A stretch of 64,000 bases of DNA from Paucihalobacter ruber. Lineage in GTDB: Bacteria; Bacteroidota; Bacteroidia; Flavobacteriales; Flavobacteriaceae. The position numbers and the translations under genes are program-made. The DNA lies in contig NZ_VHIQ01000001.1 of assembly GCF_006494535.1 (NCBI RefSeq), positions 436,736 to 500,735 on the forward strand. Reading direction: 5' to 3'. This document shows, in pieces, positions 51,471 to 59,555 of this stretch. The notes under the pieces are model-generated. The model saw only the letters and a list, made by a program, of their open reading frames with translations. It was not told where the DNA came from and ran no database searches. Position 1 is the stretch's first letter, and each line of letters starts with the position of its first letter.

Positions 51471-52380
51471 TATTTAACAAATGATTCCACATCCAAGTTA
51501 ATGTATCGTTTAAACTAAATGATGGTTCCCACCGAAGATCATTTTTTGCCTTTGAAACATCTGCTATTTGATGCGGCACTAAAGACTTTTTATCGCTGTC
51601 AAAATGATATTGAAAATCATACAACTTATCTGGACATGTCGCTATTATTTGATTGATTAAATGCGTTCCCTGAGTTTTTATGCCAGATCCTATATGGTAT
51701 AATTCTCCTGCCTTACCGTGCAGGATACTTAAATCAATGGCGCTGCACAAGTCTCTCTTATCTAAATAATCTCTGTAAGATGATAAATCACCAAACTGAA
51801 TAGCTTGGCTATCTTTACTTATCAGCGTTTCGTGAAATAGCTTGATAGCTCTCCCTGCGAGCAGAGAATCTGGCATACCTACTCCTAAAATATTAAATAG
51901 CCTAAGTCTTATAACCTCTATATTGTGTTTTAAATAATATTGATGTGCTAATTCAGATTGCATTAGCTTTGTTAAACCGTAATAATCAACGGGATTACAC
52001 TTGTCATTCTCTGAACTCGGGTTTTTAATAGGAAGACCAATTTCAGCAGATGAGCCAATAATGATAATTTTTACCGGTTTATTAATTTTTAAAACCGCAT
52101 TTAATAAATTTTCGGTGGCTTTAACGTTACTCAAAAACAAGTTTTCCAGCGCCCCAAATCTACTCGATGCCAAATGAATAATTACATCGGGGGCAAATGC
52201 CGCTATCTCTTCACTTAAACGCTCGTCTGTTAATTCGATGATTTTTTCATTGATGTCGTAACGATCCAGACCTTTACTTCTTGAAAGTCCCAAAATGTTA
52301 GAGGCACTTTCCTTCTCAAGCAGGTGTTTGATATAGGTTTGACCTATAAATCCATTATGACCGGTAATTAAATATTTCAT
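51463..52380 (-). CDS. NAD(P)-dependent sugar-nucleotide reductase/epimerase (SDR)
   Basis: A 305-aa extended short-chain dehydrogenase. Cofactor loop GHNGFIGQTY (7-16), catalytic Ser in IIIGSSAEIG and the Tyr134-x3-Lys138 pair in YYGLTK. The overall look (VIIHLASSRFG, YLDKRDLCSAI, ADVSKAKNDLRWEPSFSL) recalls GDP-6-deoxy-4-keto-mannose reductases such as Rmd. Together with the nucleotidyltransferase and the 4,6-dehydratase just upstream it would complete a 6-deoxy sugar nucleotide. That role is an inference from the gene set. Confidence 0.8.
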   Translation of the reverse strand: MKYLITGHNGFIGQTYIKHLLEKESASNILGLSRSKGLDRYDINEKIIELTDERLSEEIAAFAPDVIIHLASSRFGALENLFLSNVKATENLLNAVLKINKPVKIIIIGSSAEIGLPIKNPSSENDKCNPVDYYGLTKLMQSELAHQYYLKHNIEVIRLRLFNILGVGMPDSLLAGRAIKLFHETLISKDSQAIQFGDLSSYRDYLDKRDLCSAIDLSILHGKAGELYHIGSGIKTQGTHLINQIIATCPDKLYDFQYHFDSDKKSLVPHQIADVSKAKNDLRWEPSFSLNDTLTWMWNHLLNSE

Positions 52381-52411
52381 CAGTTTATATCTATTGTTTT
52401 TAAGTGGTCAG

Positions 52412-52434
52412 ACCTGCCTTGCCGGCAGGCAGGT
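52412..52434. repeat. CCTGCC palindrome (same type as 36318-36337)
   Basis: CCTGCC-TTGCC-GGCAGG followed by CAGGT. Both copies share the stem, the TGCC loop core and the attached CAGG. It sits in the 108-nt gap between the SDR and nucleotidyltransferase genes and is GC-rich against its surroundings. Confidence 0.6.
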
Positions 52435-52488
52435 GGAACGCGCTAAGATAATCATACTCCTGTATGTCAATATTTTTACATGGTCGTT

Positions 52489-53211
52489 TCATAAATCGGT
52501 ATTGGGTAAAAATAGATTCTTGTGCTTTTCAAACGCTTCTGTTGCGTTGTGAAAATCCTCTATCCTTCCAATGTCTAACCATTTGGCGTTATTATCATAT
52601 CCCATAACACTATAACCTTTATTAACAAGGTCCATGGCCAGGGTTGGGAAATCCAGATATTCACCCTTTTTAATAAACTCAAGTGCTTTAGGATTGTAGA
52701 TATAAATACCCATACTTACATTGTAGTTCATCACCGGCTTTTCTAAGTAACCAATAACATTATTGGTGTCATTTAATTCAAGTACCCCAAGATCAATCTT
52801 AACTTCTTTTTTATGCATGGCTATGGTAAGCATGTTGTTGTGGTCACGATGATATTTGATAATATCGGTATAATCGAGCGTTGTTAAAACATCGCCATTC
52901 ATCACTAAAAAAGAATCATCCATACCTTCTAACCAAGCCAAAGAGCCGGCAGTACCTGTTGGTGTTTCCTCACCTATATAATTAATTTTGATTTTATTGG
53001 TAATCGAAGGTCTTTGGATAAAATAGGCCTTTATTAATTCTGATAAATAGCCAACCATTAAAGTGACTTCTTTAAAATTATGATGAATCAATTGACGAAT
53101 AATGATTTCCAAAATTGGGTAATCACCAACCGGCACCAATGGTTTTGGCAAAACTGTTGTATATGGGGCTAAACGTGTTCCTTTTCCTCCTGCTAAAATT
53201 ACTGCTTTCAT
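52489..53211 (-). CDS. Sugar-1-phosphate nucleotidyltransferase
   Basis: A 240-aa nucleotidyltransferase of the RmlA/GMP-pyrophosphorylase type. It begins with the signature VILAGGKGTRLAPYTTVLPK followed by PLVPVG and has FLVMNGDVLTTLDY with the metal-binding Asp, GVLELNDTNNVIGYLEKP and WLDIGRIEDFHNA. It forms an NDP-sugar from NTP and sugar 1-phosphate. It lacks any C-terminal acyltransferase or isomerase domain. It is 17 nt downstream of the 4,6-dehydratase gene, and the two probably act in sequence. The nucleotide (GDP, dTDP or CDP) is not predictable with confidence. Confidence 0.85.
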   Translation of the reverse strand: MKAVILAGGKGTRLAPYTTVLPKPLVPVGDYPILEIIIRQLIHHNFKEVTLMVGYLSELIKAYFIQRPSITNKIKINYIGEETPTGTAGSLAWLEGMDDSFLVMNGDVLTTLDYTDIIKYHRDHNNMLTIAMHKKEVKIDLGVLELNDTNNVIGYLEKPVMNYNVSMGIYIYNPKALEFIKKGEYLDFPTLAMDLVNKGYSVMGYDNNAKWLDIGRIEDFHNATEAFEKHKNLFLPNTDL

Positions 53212-53228
53212 GTATGCTTTGTTTTAAA

Positions 53229-54215
53229 CTATTTGTTGTAAATATCTGCCTTGTATTTACTTAAATTATTTTTATCTGAAAACCAATCAATTGTTTTTAA
53301 CAGGCCTTCATCAAGGGTTGTACCCGGTTTCCAGTTGGTATGTTGAAATAATTTTGTGTTATCCCCTAACAAACGATAAACCTCACTTTTCTCGGGTCTT
53401 AATCTTTCGGCATCACTTATGATGTTACCTTCAACACCTGTTAACTTAAACAATTTATTGGCAAGATCTTCAATAGACACCTCGTTATTAGTAGCAATAT
53501 TAACTTCTTCACCAATTAAGGTTTCTTGTTTAAATATTTCAATAAAGCCTTTAGCAGTATCCTTCACATACACCAAATCTCTGGTGGGATATAAGGCTCC
53601 TAACTTAACTTCTTTAAGGCCTGATAATAACTGTGTAATGATTGTTGGTATCACCGCTCTTGCAGATTGACGCGGACCATAAGTATTAAATGGTCTTACG
53701 ATGGTGACCGGCAAATTAAAGCTTCTAAAAAAAGAGTCTGCTATAGCATCAGCGCCAATTTTAGTGGCAGAATAGGGCGATTGTCCTTGTCTTGGGTGCG
53801 TTTCATTAATGGGTACCTGCAAGGCAGTTCCATAAACTTCAGATGTAGAAGTTACCAGTACTCGTTTGATGTTTAATTCCCTAGCCGCTTGCAGTATATT
53901 TAAGGTGCCATTGATATTAGTTTCCACGTAACTTTGCGGTGAATAATAGCTATAAGGTATGGCAATTAAGGCAGCTAAATGAAAGGTAGCGTCGCACCCT
54001 GTTACCGCCTCTTTTACACCGAAGGGATCACGTACATCTCCGGTAAAAATTTCAATATTGTCAAGAACATCACTTGGCAAGGTATCGAGCCACCCCCAGC
54101 TGTTAAAAGAATTGTAATAAACAAAGGCTTTTACCTTATAGCCTTGTAATACCAATTCTTCTACAAGATGGCTACCAATAAAACCGTCTGCGCCGGTTAC
54201 TAAAATTTTTTCCAT
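53229..54215 (-). CDS. NDP-sugar 4,6-dehydratase (LegB/GMD-like SDR)
   Basis: A 328-aa extended SDR. NAD loop GADGFIGSHL (8-17); active-site triad Thr124-Ser125-Glu126 in TSTSEVYG with Tyr148 and Lys152 in YSATK; substrate region RPFNTYGPRQSARAVIPTI and LVYVKDTAKGFIEI. The T-S-E version, rather than T-D-E of RmlB, is shared by GDP-mannose 4,6-dehydratases and LegB of legionaminic acid synthesis, and the sequence resembles LegB most. No LegC aminotransferase lies nearby, so a 6-deoxyhexose product made with the neighbouring reductase is as likely. It overlaps the upstream GT2 gene by 16 nt. Confidence 0.82.
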   Translation of the reverse strand: MEKILVTGADGFIGSHLVEELVLQGYKVKAFVYYNSFNSWGWLDTLPSDVLDNIEIFTGDVRDPFGVKEAVTGCDATFHLAALIAIPYSYYSPQSYVETNINGTLNILQAARELNIKRVLVTSTSEVYGTALQVPINETHPRQGQSPYSATKIGADAIADSFFRSFNLPVTIVRPFNTYGPRQSARAVIPTIITQLLSGLKEVKLGALYPTRDLVYVKDTAKGFIEIFKQETLIGEEVNIATNNEVSIEDLANKLFKLTGVEGNIISDAERLRPEKSEVYRLLGDNTKLFQHTNWKPGTTLDEGLLKTIDWFSDKNNLSKYKADIYNK

Positions 54216-55090
54216 GTTTGTGGTTTAAGTATGGTTAATAAATCAAGCCAATTAAGTTCACAGGTTTTATAGAGCTTAATGGCATTCTTTAGCTGTCGTC
54301 TTTTTAAAAGTTCTGCAAAAAAGAGACGCACTTTGTGTGTTTTATATCTTTTTATAGACTGTTCTTTTTCAGGCTTTGTCAACGGTACGTCTTCATTTCT
54401 CATTAATTCCCAAAAGAGCTGATGATTAAGTTTAATGTAACCGTCAATTGATTGCCCTAGTTGAAATTCTTGTTCCTCATGCTGACGCCACCAAATTAAA
54501 GCAGGTTGAAATACTACTATGGGGCCTTTCAAACTAAATTTCATCCACATCTCTGTGTCACCAATATAGCGCCGTCCTGAAAAGCCTCCCAATTCAAAAA
54601 AGGCTTCTCGCTTAAAAATAGTTCCGGTGGGTCCGCTTTGAAAAAAACTATTCCCAAAAAAATGTTCCTGAAAAGCCGCTCTGCTATTGACTAAAAAAGG
54701 ATAAGGTTGATGGCACTCACGAACGTTGTATTGCGTTCCAAAATCTGCATCAGGAAACTGCTCCATGGCAGCTATCATTACCTCAAGGCTGTGCGGATAG
54801 ATCAAATCATCAGCATCCAGATATTTAAGGTATGTACCTTTAGCGTAAGCTGCAGCCTGATTGCGATTGGGGTAATCGCCTAAATTGGTTTCGTTGACAT
54901 AGACCTGTATACGCTCATCTCGGGCGGCATACCCTTGGGCAATAGCCACTGAATTATCCTTAGATTGGTCATCAACAATAATCAGTTCCCAATCCTGAAA
55001 ACTGGAAGCCAACACGCTTTCTATGCAAGCCGCTAGATATTTTTCGCGGTTGTAAACCGTAGTCAAAATAGATACTATAGGTAAACTCAT
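54200..55090 (-). CDS. Family 2 glycosyltransferase
   Basis: A 296-aa GT-A fold enzyme. The N terminus is PIVSILTTVYNREKYLAACI, followed by ELIIVDDQSKDNSVAIAQGY and the metal motif in LKYLDADDLIYPHS. The acceptor side has GPTGTIFKREAFFELGGFSG then RRYIGDTEMWMKFSLK. The C terminus is basic (KRYKTHKVRLFFAELLKRRQ). It adds one sugar in the cytoplasm. Its stop overlaps the start of the 4,6-dehydratase by 16 nt; the upstream gene ends 15 nt before it. Confidence 0.88.
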   Translation of the reverse strand: MSLPIVSILTTVYNREKYLAACIESVLASSFQDWELIIVDDQSKDNSVAIAQGYAARDERIQVYVNETNLGDYPNRNQAAAYAKGTYLKYLDADDLIYPHSLEVMIAAMEQFPDADFGTQYNVRECHQPYPFLVNSRAAFQEHFFGNSFFQSGPTGTIFKREAFFELGGFSGRRYIGDTEMWMKFSLKGPIVVFQPALIWWRQHEEQEFQLGQSIDGYIKLNHQLFWELMRNEDVPLTKPEKEQSIKRYKTHKVRLFFAELLKRRQLKNAIKLYKTCELNWLDLLTILKPQTWKKF

Positions 55091-55105
55091 CTTAAAATAC
55101 AGACC

Positions 55106-56344
55106 TTAAGGAAAAGTAGTTTTTTCATTTTTATTTAATTTCATTAATTCATCAACTAACTTCTTTACAATAACAGGCCACAAATATTTTTTTTGTATTA
55201 AGTCTAAGGCATTTTGTTGAATGTCATAAATAGATTTGGTTTCAAAACTTGAGGTAATCGTATCAGAAAATTGTTCAACAGTGTCTGCTATTAGAATATC
55301 ATTGTTATGAGTGTATTCAATTCCATCAGCGCCAATAGTAGTACTCACAACGGGCACCCCAAAACTCATGGCTTCCAAAATTTTGAGACGTGTGCCACTT
55401 CCTTCTAAAAGAGGCGCAATAGCTATAGTGCTTTTTTGATAATAGAGCGCCACATCTTCAACTTCGCCAATAAATTCTATTTGGGGATCTTGTTTTAAAG
55501 GTATATAATCTTCGTGATGGCCATTCCTACCAATCACCGTGAGCTTTATATGCTTTATTTTTGTTTTTAGGACAGGCCATATGTTGTTAAAAAACCACAA
55601 CAAGCCATTTTTATTAGGTTCGTAATCCAAAGAGCCACAAAACAACAAATGAGGTTTTGAAAAATCTTTATGTTTTAAGTCAATTTGTCTTTCTTCTGTA
55701 CCGTTGGGAACGACTATTCCATTAATTTTTTGATTGTTTAACAGCACTAGTCCTACCACATCTTGTTGACTACAAGCCAAAAAATAATCGGCATAGGCAT
55801 ATATTAAGCTTTCCTGTTGTTTGATATGATTGAATCTTTTTTGGTTGGCAGGATTGTCAAGATGATGGTTTTGTGCAAATAAGAGGTGGTCTATATTATG
55901 CTGATCTATAATACGCAATGCCTTGGGAAAGTGTTTTTTGATGAGCTTACCCAGCTGCATGCTCGATAAATGCTCCATTAGCACCACGTCAAACTCTTGG
56001 GTTTTAGTAAGTTTTTTAATTAAAGGATAAAAGGCCAAAACTGCTGCTTCTGCAGGCCCTTTTAAAGAACGCTGGTACCATCGGTATTGTAAAGCCTGTT
56101 CGATTTTTGAAACCAAATCTTTTTGGCGTTTAATATTATAAACCGGATTTAAAACTTCAATACCTAAAAAATGTGCATCTGTAATGGTGGTTTTATCCTG
56201 ATAAGTTAAGAGTGTCACCTCATAGTATTTAGACAATTCTACACACAAATGGTAACAGCGAAGCGCCCCACCATTTCTCGGTGGTACAAATTGGTCATAA
56301 GGAATGATATGTAATAATTTTGGTTTAGAACTACTTTCTAACAT
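55106..56344 (-). CDS. GT4-family glycosyltransferase
   Basis: A 412-aa group 1 glycosyltransferase. KLLHIIPYDQFVPPRNGGAL is the N-terminal glycine-loop region, IRIIDQHNIDH-like sequence (RIIDQHNIDHLLFA) the inner domain, and LLFCGSLDYEPNKNGLLWFF plus LLEGSGTRLKILEAMSFGVP (EX7E type) the donor domain. The layout recalls the Stp1/HreP-like sugar transferases of this family. It is the first intact gene after a 912-nt gap that holds a decayed GT2 gene, so it may have its own promoter; no TAnnTTTG box is evident. Confidence 0.86.
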   Translation of the reverse strand: MLESSSKPKLLHIIPYDQFVPPRNGGALRCYHLCVELSKYYEVTLLTYQDKTTITDAHFLGIEVLNPVYNIKRQKDLVSKIEQALQYRWYQRSLKGPAEAAVLAFYPLIKKLTKTQEFDVVLMEHLSSMQLGKLIKKHFPKALRIIDQHNIDHLLFAQNHHLDNPANQKRFNHIKQQESLIYAYADYFLACSQQDVVGLVLLNNQKINGIVVPNGTEERQIDLKHKDFSKPHLLFCGSLDYEPNKNGLLWFFNNIWPVLKTKIKHIKLTVIGRNGHHEDYIPLKQDPQIEFIGEVEDVALYYQKSTIAIAPLLEGSGTRLKILEAMSFGVPVVSTTIGADGIEYTHNNDILIADTVEQFSDTITSSFETKSIYDIQQNALDLIQKKYLWPVIVKKLVDELMKLNKNEKTTFP

Positions 56345-56390
56345 ACTTTAAAATCTTAAACAGTGGACGCGTTAAAGCATTTCCGAATCT

Positions 56391-57192
56391 TCAGTTTCCG
56401 GAAGCATTTAAAATGTAAATTTTCGCACTTTCTAAAAACATATTAAAATCATTGTTCATTGTTGTTTCAATAAAATCCTTTAGTTGGTGTTTTGGATTGA
56501 AAGGATTTAAATAATAAGCAGCCTTTATAGATACCTTTGACAGGCTTTTAGGATCAGCAGTAAAGTTGCTTGTAATTATATTAAAATTCCGCAACACTTG
56601 TCAAACCCAATAATAGCTACGGTTTTTAAGTGCAACGAGCACATTAAACACCCAGTCTTCGCAGCGAAATAATAATCATCGGGAAACATATTCTCATCAT
56701 CAAATCGAATATTTCGCTTATAAAGTAAGGGCTGGATAGGATAGGCTACACCATTGCCGCTGCCTCATAAAAGTTGTTTTAACGGTTTTTGTATTATAGC
56801 TTTAATTTTATAGTAGTTATAAGTTTTTTATTTCATAAAAATATTGATGGTCATATATATTGAAACTTCAATATGTTTATTGAAACCCTTAATCTGTTGT
56901 TCTATTTTTTCAGTTAAAAAGTATCAACACCATCTTAAAAGTTAATGTTATTTTCTTTAGCTAGGACAAAACTTGTGTAACGGGCTTTGAATACTAATGT
57001 ATTGACTTAATAGAAGCAGTAAAAACGCTTATCCTCATATGTAAAATATTTTATGACAGTTGCACTATCATCTGTTGAACTATAATAAACGATAATGCAT
57101 TTTCGATTACTGAAAGTTTGGTTTTTGATGGTTTTTAACGTTTAAGCAATATAATCGTGTTAGTTAAAGTAAGCAAATAATTATAGAGACTT
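56391..57192 (-). pseudogene. Decayed family 2 glycosyltransferase gene
   Basis: Reading the reverse strand across this gap gives GT2 sequence broken by stops and frameshifts. At 57150-56914: HDYIA-stop-TLKTIKNQTF, then CIIVYYSSTDDSATVIKYF (compare CIIVDDGSTD), stop, ARYTSFVLAKENNINF, stop, DGVDTF (compare NFLDGDD). At 56910-56853 in another frame: KIEQQIKGFNKHIEVSIY. At about 56740-56600: YKRNIRFDDENMFPDDYYF. The final 68-codon open piece (56391-56597, GTG start) reads as the C terminus. Original length was probably about 260 residues. The true 5' end may reach about 57200. Confidence 0.75.
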
Positions 57193-57256
57193 GGCTTGAT
57201 TTATTTATTTAAAAAAATGTGTCTTGAAGAAAAAGAGTTTACTTCTAAGTTTGTAT

Positions 57257-58273
57257 TTAATTAAGGTTTAAGTTTACTTTAAGTTTTTTGACCGCTCTCT
57301 TAACAACATTAAAGTATACTTTTCTCCAGATTCTTGGCCATAATGGGAATCCAAGTCTACCTGCAGTGTACATGGCCTTAAATATTCTACCAACTTCAAT
57401 CCATACTCTCCCGCATATCAAGTCACTTAGAAATAAAACAAAAAAACCTGTTATATAGTTATCCAACACCTTTATCTCCAAACCTCTGAAAAATCCTGAT
57501 TTAACAGCAAATCCCCTAAGTCTCAACATATCTGTAAACATCCACGAAGACATTTTTATTTTTCCGTTTTCAGTATCATTTGTTCTTGAAAGTCCATCTC
57601 CTCGTACCCTTATGCGACAAAGTGTATCTGGATTGATATAAAACTTTGTTTTTTTTGAAAGTTGGAGCACAAACCACCAGTCCTCGTAACATTTAAGCAA
57701 CTCATGAAACCCATTAGTCATAAGAAACACTTCTTTTCTAACACAAAGCGACTGGGTGGGAATAAAATTTCCGCCACTGAGAAGTTGTTCAGAAATATCT
57801 TGCAATCCTATACAGGGGAATCCATAATGAGGCATTTTGCCAAGCTCCTTTACTCCATCAAATATAATTCCACCAGCACAATACGCTCCCATTTCTTGTC
57901 CATATTCCTCAAAATATTTATAAATATTAGAAATGTGGTCAGGAAGCCATAGATCATCACTATCCAAAAAAGCCAGAAATTGACCATTCGCAATCCTGCA
58001 TCCATAATTTCGACAGCTTCCCGCTCCCTTAGGTGAACTGGAAGGCCGCTTAACAGCTTTACCCGCCAAAGCATAATTCTTTAACAGATCTCCAGCCAAT
58101 TCAAAAGTTCCGTCAGTTGAACCAATATCCTTTCCATCTTCAGCTTCCTCTTCTATAATAATTACTTCTAGATCCTTAAAATTTTGTTTAGCAATGCTTT
58201 TTATTGCCTCTTCAAGATATATAGTGGAGTTATAAACTGGCATTATTACTGAAAATATTGGACTTTTATTCAT
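57257..58273 (-). CDS. Family 2 glycosyltransferase
   Basis: A 338-aa GT-A enzyme. N terminus PIFSVIMPVYNSTIYLEEAI; the usual VDDGSTDGT strand is expanded to IIIEEEAEDGKDIGSTDGTF, i.e. the first acidic pair is replaced by a run of Glu with an eight-residue insertion. The metal motif is FLAFLDSDDLWLPD and the acceptor side has LLKCYEDWWFVLQLSK. The C terminus has a hydrophobic stretch (NYITGFFVLFLSDLICG) and a basic end (RIWRKVYFNVVKRAVKKLKV), suggesting membrane association. It lies between the two decayed GT2 genes. Confidence 0.86.
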   Translation of the reverse strand: MNKSPIFSVIMPVYNSTIYLEEAIKSIAKQNFKDLEVIIIEEEAEDGKDIGSTDGTFELAGDLLKNYALAGKAVKRPSSSPKGAGSCRNYGCRIANGQFLAFLDSDDLWLPDHISNIYKYFEEYGQEMGAYCAGGIIFDGVKELGKMPHYGFPCIGLQDISEQLLSGGNFIPTQSLCVRKEVFLMTNGFHELLKCYEDWWFVLQLSKKTKFYINPDTLCRIRVRGDGLSRTNDTENGKIKMSSWMFTDMLRLRGFAVKSGFFRGLEIKVLDNYITGFFVLFLSDLICGRVWIEVGRIFKAMYTAGRLGFPLWPRIWRKVYFNVVKRAVKKLKVNLNLN

Positions 58274-58358
58274 TTACAATATATTTTAAATTAATATTGG
58301 CTATGTTCATTAAATATTTCGTTTACAACTTTACCACACAAAAATTGTTAGCTAAAAG

Positions 58359-58555
58359 TTATGGCTGCTCTGTTTTTTTATGTAAAAAGGCGTCATAACC
58401 AAATAAGGAATTAATATTTTCTCCAGTTACTAAAGCACTAGTATCTGTTGCACCGTCCACCACAATACACTACCACTTATAATAGGTATATGTTTTAATG
58501 CTTTCTATTGTATCAGCAATATAATAGCTTGATTATAACAAGTGACAATAATGGA
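58359..58555 (-). pseudogene. Truncated and decayed family 2 glycosyltransferase gene
   Basis: On the reverse strand a GT2 N terminus begins at 58555, just after the stop of the upstream gene: VISIIVTCYNQ, a one-base frameshift, then YYIADTIESIKTYTYYKW, an in-frame TAG where GAG would give the usual W-E-C-I-V, then CIVVDGATDTS. After that the sequence (ENINSLFGYDAFLHKKTEQP) no longer looks like GT2 and stops at 58359. So only about 45 residues of the enzyme remain, possibly fused to the end of another gene. Confidence 0.7.
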
Positions 58556-58557
58556 GA

Positions 58558-59526
58558 TTACAGAGTTCGGCATTTTTGATTTTTTGAAGATTTCGCACGT
58601 TTATACCAATAGTTTATACTACGTTTTGGTCCAATGACCAGTCGCAACACTTTTATTTTGGGAGTATTCCATTCAGGAAAATCTTTATAAAGTTTATAAG
58701 CTTTATGTAGGTAGTGCATGGCGTCATTACTTTGGTTATTGTTTAAGTCCATAGCGTGCCAAAACAAGAAATGTGCTGTTGTTTTCTTCAAGTTGGCAGA
58801 GAAAATACCTAATCTATTAAATTCTTCTATCCACTTATCGTAAAATGCCAAAGCGCTTAAAGCACCACTACTACTTACAATACGTTCCCCCTGATGTTCG
58901 CGCCATAAGCCAGTAACTCGTGGTAAATAACCAAAATTTCCTCCTGCTAAAACGCCTCTTAAAAAATAGTCTATTTCTTGATTGCGTTTTAATGAGATAT
59001 CCCACAACCCAATCTTTAAAATCATAGAACGACGAAATAAAAAACTCAAGGTATGAATTACACGTCTGCCATAAAATTGACTTAGCATATCATCCCATTT
59101 TTCGCCCTTAATCAAATCATAATTATCAACTGTACCATGGTGCCAGTCACCATAAACGCCATCACACTCGATATGCTCCTTTAAAAAGGACACTTGAATT
59201 TGGAGTTTTTCAGGGTATAATAGGTCATCAGAGTCTAGAAACTGGATAAATTCACCCTTAGCATTTTTTATACCCTTATTTCTTGCTGAAGGTGCTCCAG
59301 CATTATCTTGTAAGAATAAATTAATGGAAAAGTTATCTGAATCTAATTTTATTTGTAATTCCTGTATAATTACTACGCTATCATCAGTCGAACCATCATC
59401 AACTATAACACATTCTATAGGTCTATACGTTTGTTCATGTACAGACATTATAGCATTAGAAATTAATTCTTGTCTATTGTAAACAGGAATGATAATAGAT
59501 ACTAAATTAGATTTTTTTGGAAGCAT
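58558..59526 (-). CDS. Family 2 glycosyltransferase
   Basis: A 322-aa GT-A enzyme. N terminus NLVSIIIPVYNRQELISNAI, nucleotide strand CVIVDDGSTDDSVVIIQEL, metal motif GEFIQFLDSDDLLYPEKLQI, acceptor side GLWDISLKRNQEIDYFLRGV. The C-terminal helical part (AHFLFWHAMDLNNNQSNDAM, YLHKAYKLYKDFPEW) is typical of GT2 members in polysaccharide loci. Cytoplasmic or peripheral to the inner membrane. Gap of 29 nt to the upstream gene; the decayed GT2 follows directly after its stop. Confidence 0.88.
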   Translation of the reverse strand: MLPKKSNLVSIIIPVYNRQELISNAIMSVHEQTYRPIECVIVDDGSTDDSVVIIQELQIKLDSDNFSINLFLQDNAGAPSARNKGIKNAKGEFIQFLDSDDLLYPEKLQIQVSFLKEHIECDGVYGDWHHGTVDNYDLIKGEKWDDMLSQFYGRRVIHTLSFLFRRSMILKIGLWDISLKRNQEIDYFLRGVLAGGNFGYLPRVTGLWREHQGERIVSSSGALSALAFYDKWIEEFNRLGIFSANLKKTTAHFLFWHAMDLNNNQSNDAMHYLHKAYKLYKDFPEWNTPKIKVLRLVIGPKRSINYWYKRAKSSKNQKCRTL

Positions 59527-59555
59527 TGCTATTAAATCATCATTAACTAAAGTGA

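Noticed and set aside
56391-56597. 68-aa ORF as a gene
   Set aside because: It is the last open piece of the decayed GT2 gene, with only a GTG at a frameshift point as start.
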